Part shown: positions 63,554 through 64,000 of the stretch, piece by piece
How the letters are laid out: each line of letters starts with the position of its first letter
How positions within the stretch are numbered: the first letter of the stretch is position 1
DNA from: Chiua virens
Lineage: Eukaryota > Basidiomycota > Agaricomycetes > Boletales > Boletaceae
DNA: 64,000 nucleotides
Direction of reading: 5' to 3'
Assembly (NCBI GenBank): GCA_019787685.1
Contig: JAHNUO010000012.1
Coordinates: 1,364,001-1,428,000, forward strand
Program-made: the position numbers and the translations under genes
The notes under the pieces: model-generated
What the model saw: the letters and a program-made list of their open reading frames with translations, nothing else
Database searches by the model: none
Told to the model about the DNA's origin: nothing

Positions 63554-64000
63554 TTCAGGGGAAAGCAAGAAAGTTAGAAATTGTTGGTAGAGAACATCTA
63601 ACCGTCTCCAAGGCGCGGAGTGATCTATCAGAGTGGCGTGGGAAGACAACAACAGGTCGAGTAAGACAGGGGCCAGAGGAAGTACGGATCAATCTTGTTC
63701 TGACACGTTCTGTTGAGGCTTGAACTGGTTGTGTTGAAACTCACTATGCACAAACAGGTTTCACCAATCCTATCCCTGGATACACGGTGATTGCGGTATG
63801 TCTATCGCGTTACTAGTCAACTTCTTGCTAATGGCATAGCGTTAGACGAGACAAAGAGTCACTCCAACGTATCGTCTGTCCGAAATTATCACTCTTTGTT
63901 GTCTATAAGTCAGGTTTACAAGGTGGTGACAATTCTAAACTCCAGCGAACAATAGGGGGTTCAAACGTTCAACATCCAATAGCTGCTTGGCGGCAATTAA
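63554..64000. other. Promoter side of LAS17 and window end
   Basis: No gene is recognised; the frame at 63400-63723 (plus) is antisense to the LAS17 start. Confidence 0.4.

Overview
The window looks like a nuclear contig from a basidiomycete fungus, most likely an Agaricomycete (mushroom or polypore class). Genes carry many short introns of about 45-60 nt with GT...AG ends. Several gene families are typical of that class (DUF6533 membrane proteins, tandem seven-helix membrane proteins, a Ser/Thr-rich secreted protein with a CQCPP motif). The housekeeping genes are clearly fungal. There is no bacterial, plasmid, CRISPR or viral signature. Gene models were built by reading conserved protein segments across splice sites, so outer coordinates are firmer than every internal exon edge.

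Layout. 1-5 kb: RNA polymerase subunit RPB10, a decayed copy of the lysine gene LYS1, and a short-chain dehydrogenase. 5.5-7.4 kb: a DM9-VWA fusion protein. 9-18 kb: two DUF6533 membrane genes around an unknown gene and an acyl-CoA oxidase-like gene. 18.4-31.2 kb: a core block with intron-containing tRNA-Asp, the DNA polymerase epsilon catalytic subunit, a Kin4-like kinase and an R-SNARE (synaptobrevin). 33-45.5 kb: an array of five same-strand paralogous seven-helix membrane genes (called A-E here). The fourth, D, is split by a recent 1.74 kb Copia-type non-autonomous LTR element with identical LTRs and a 5-bp target duplication. 47.8-49.4 kb: RPL24 and the chitin-precursor enzyme GNA1. 49.5-55.1 kb: two paralogues of a conserved fungal gene flanking a third DUF6533 gene. 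55.5-63.6 kb: the microtubule bundler Ase1/MAP65, a two-module secreted protein, a small conserved protein, calmodulin and the actin nucleation promoter Las17/WASP.

Core genes serve DNA replication, transcription, translation, cytoskeleton, secretion and wall synthesis, and are interleaved with fast-evolving, lineage-specific membrane protein families. The least explained part is the 33-45 kb array. It combines a shared upstream block, TATA boxes at similar distances, a first intron whose retention stays in frame in three copies, and a pseudogenised copy hosting the retroelement. Its function cannot be read from the sequence.
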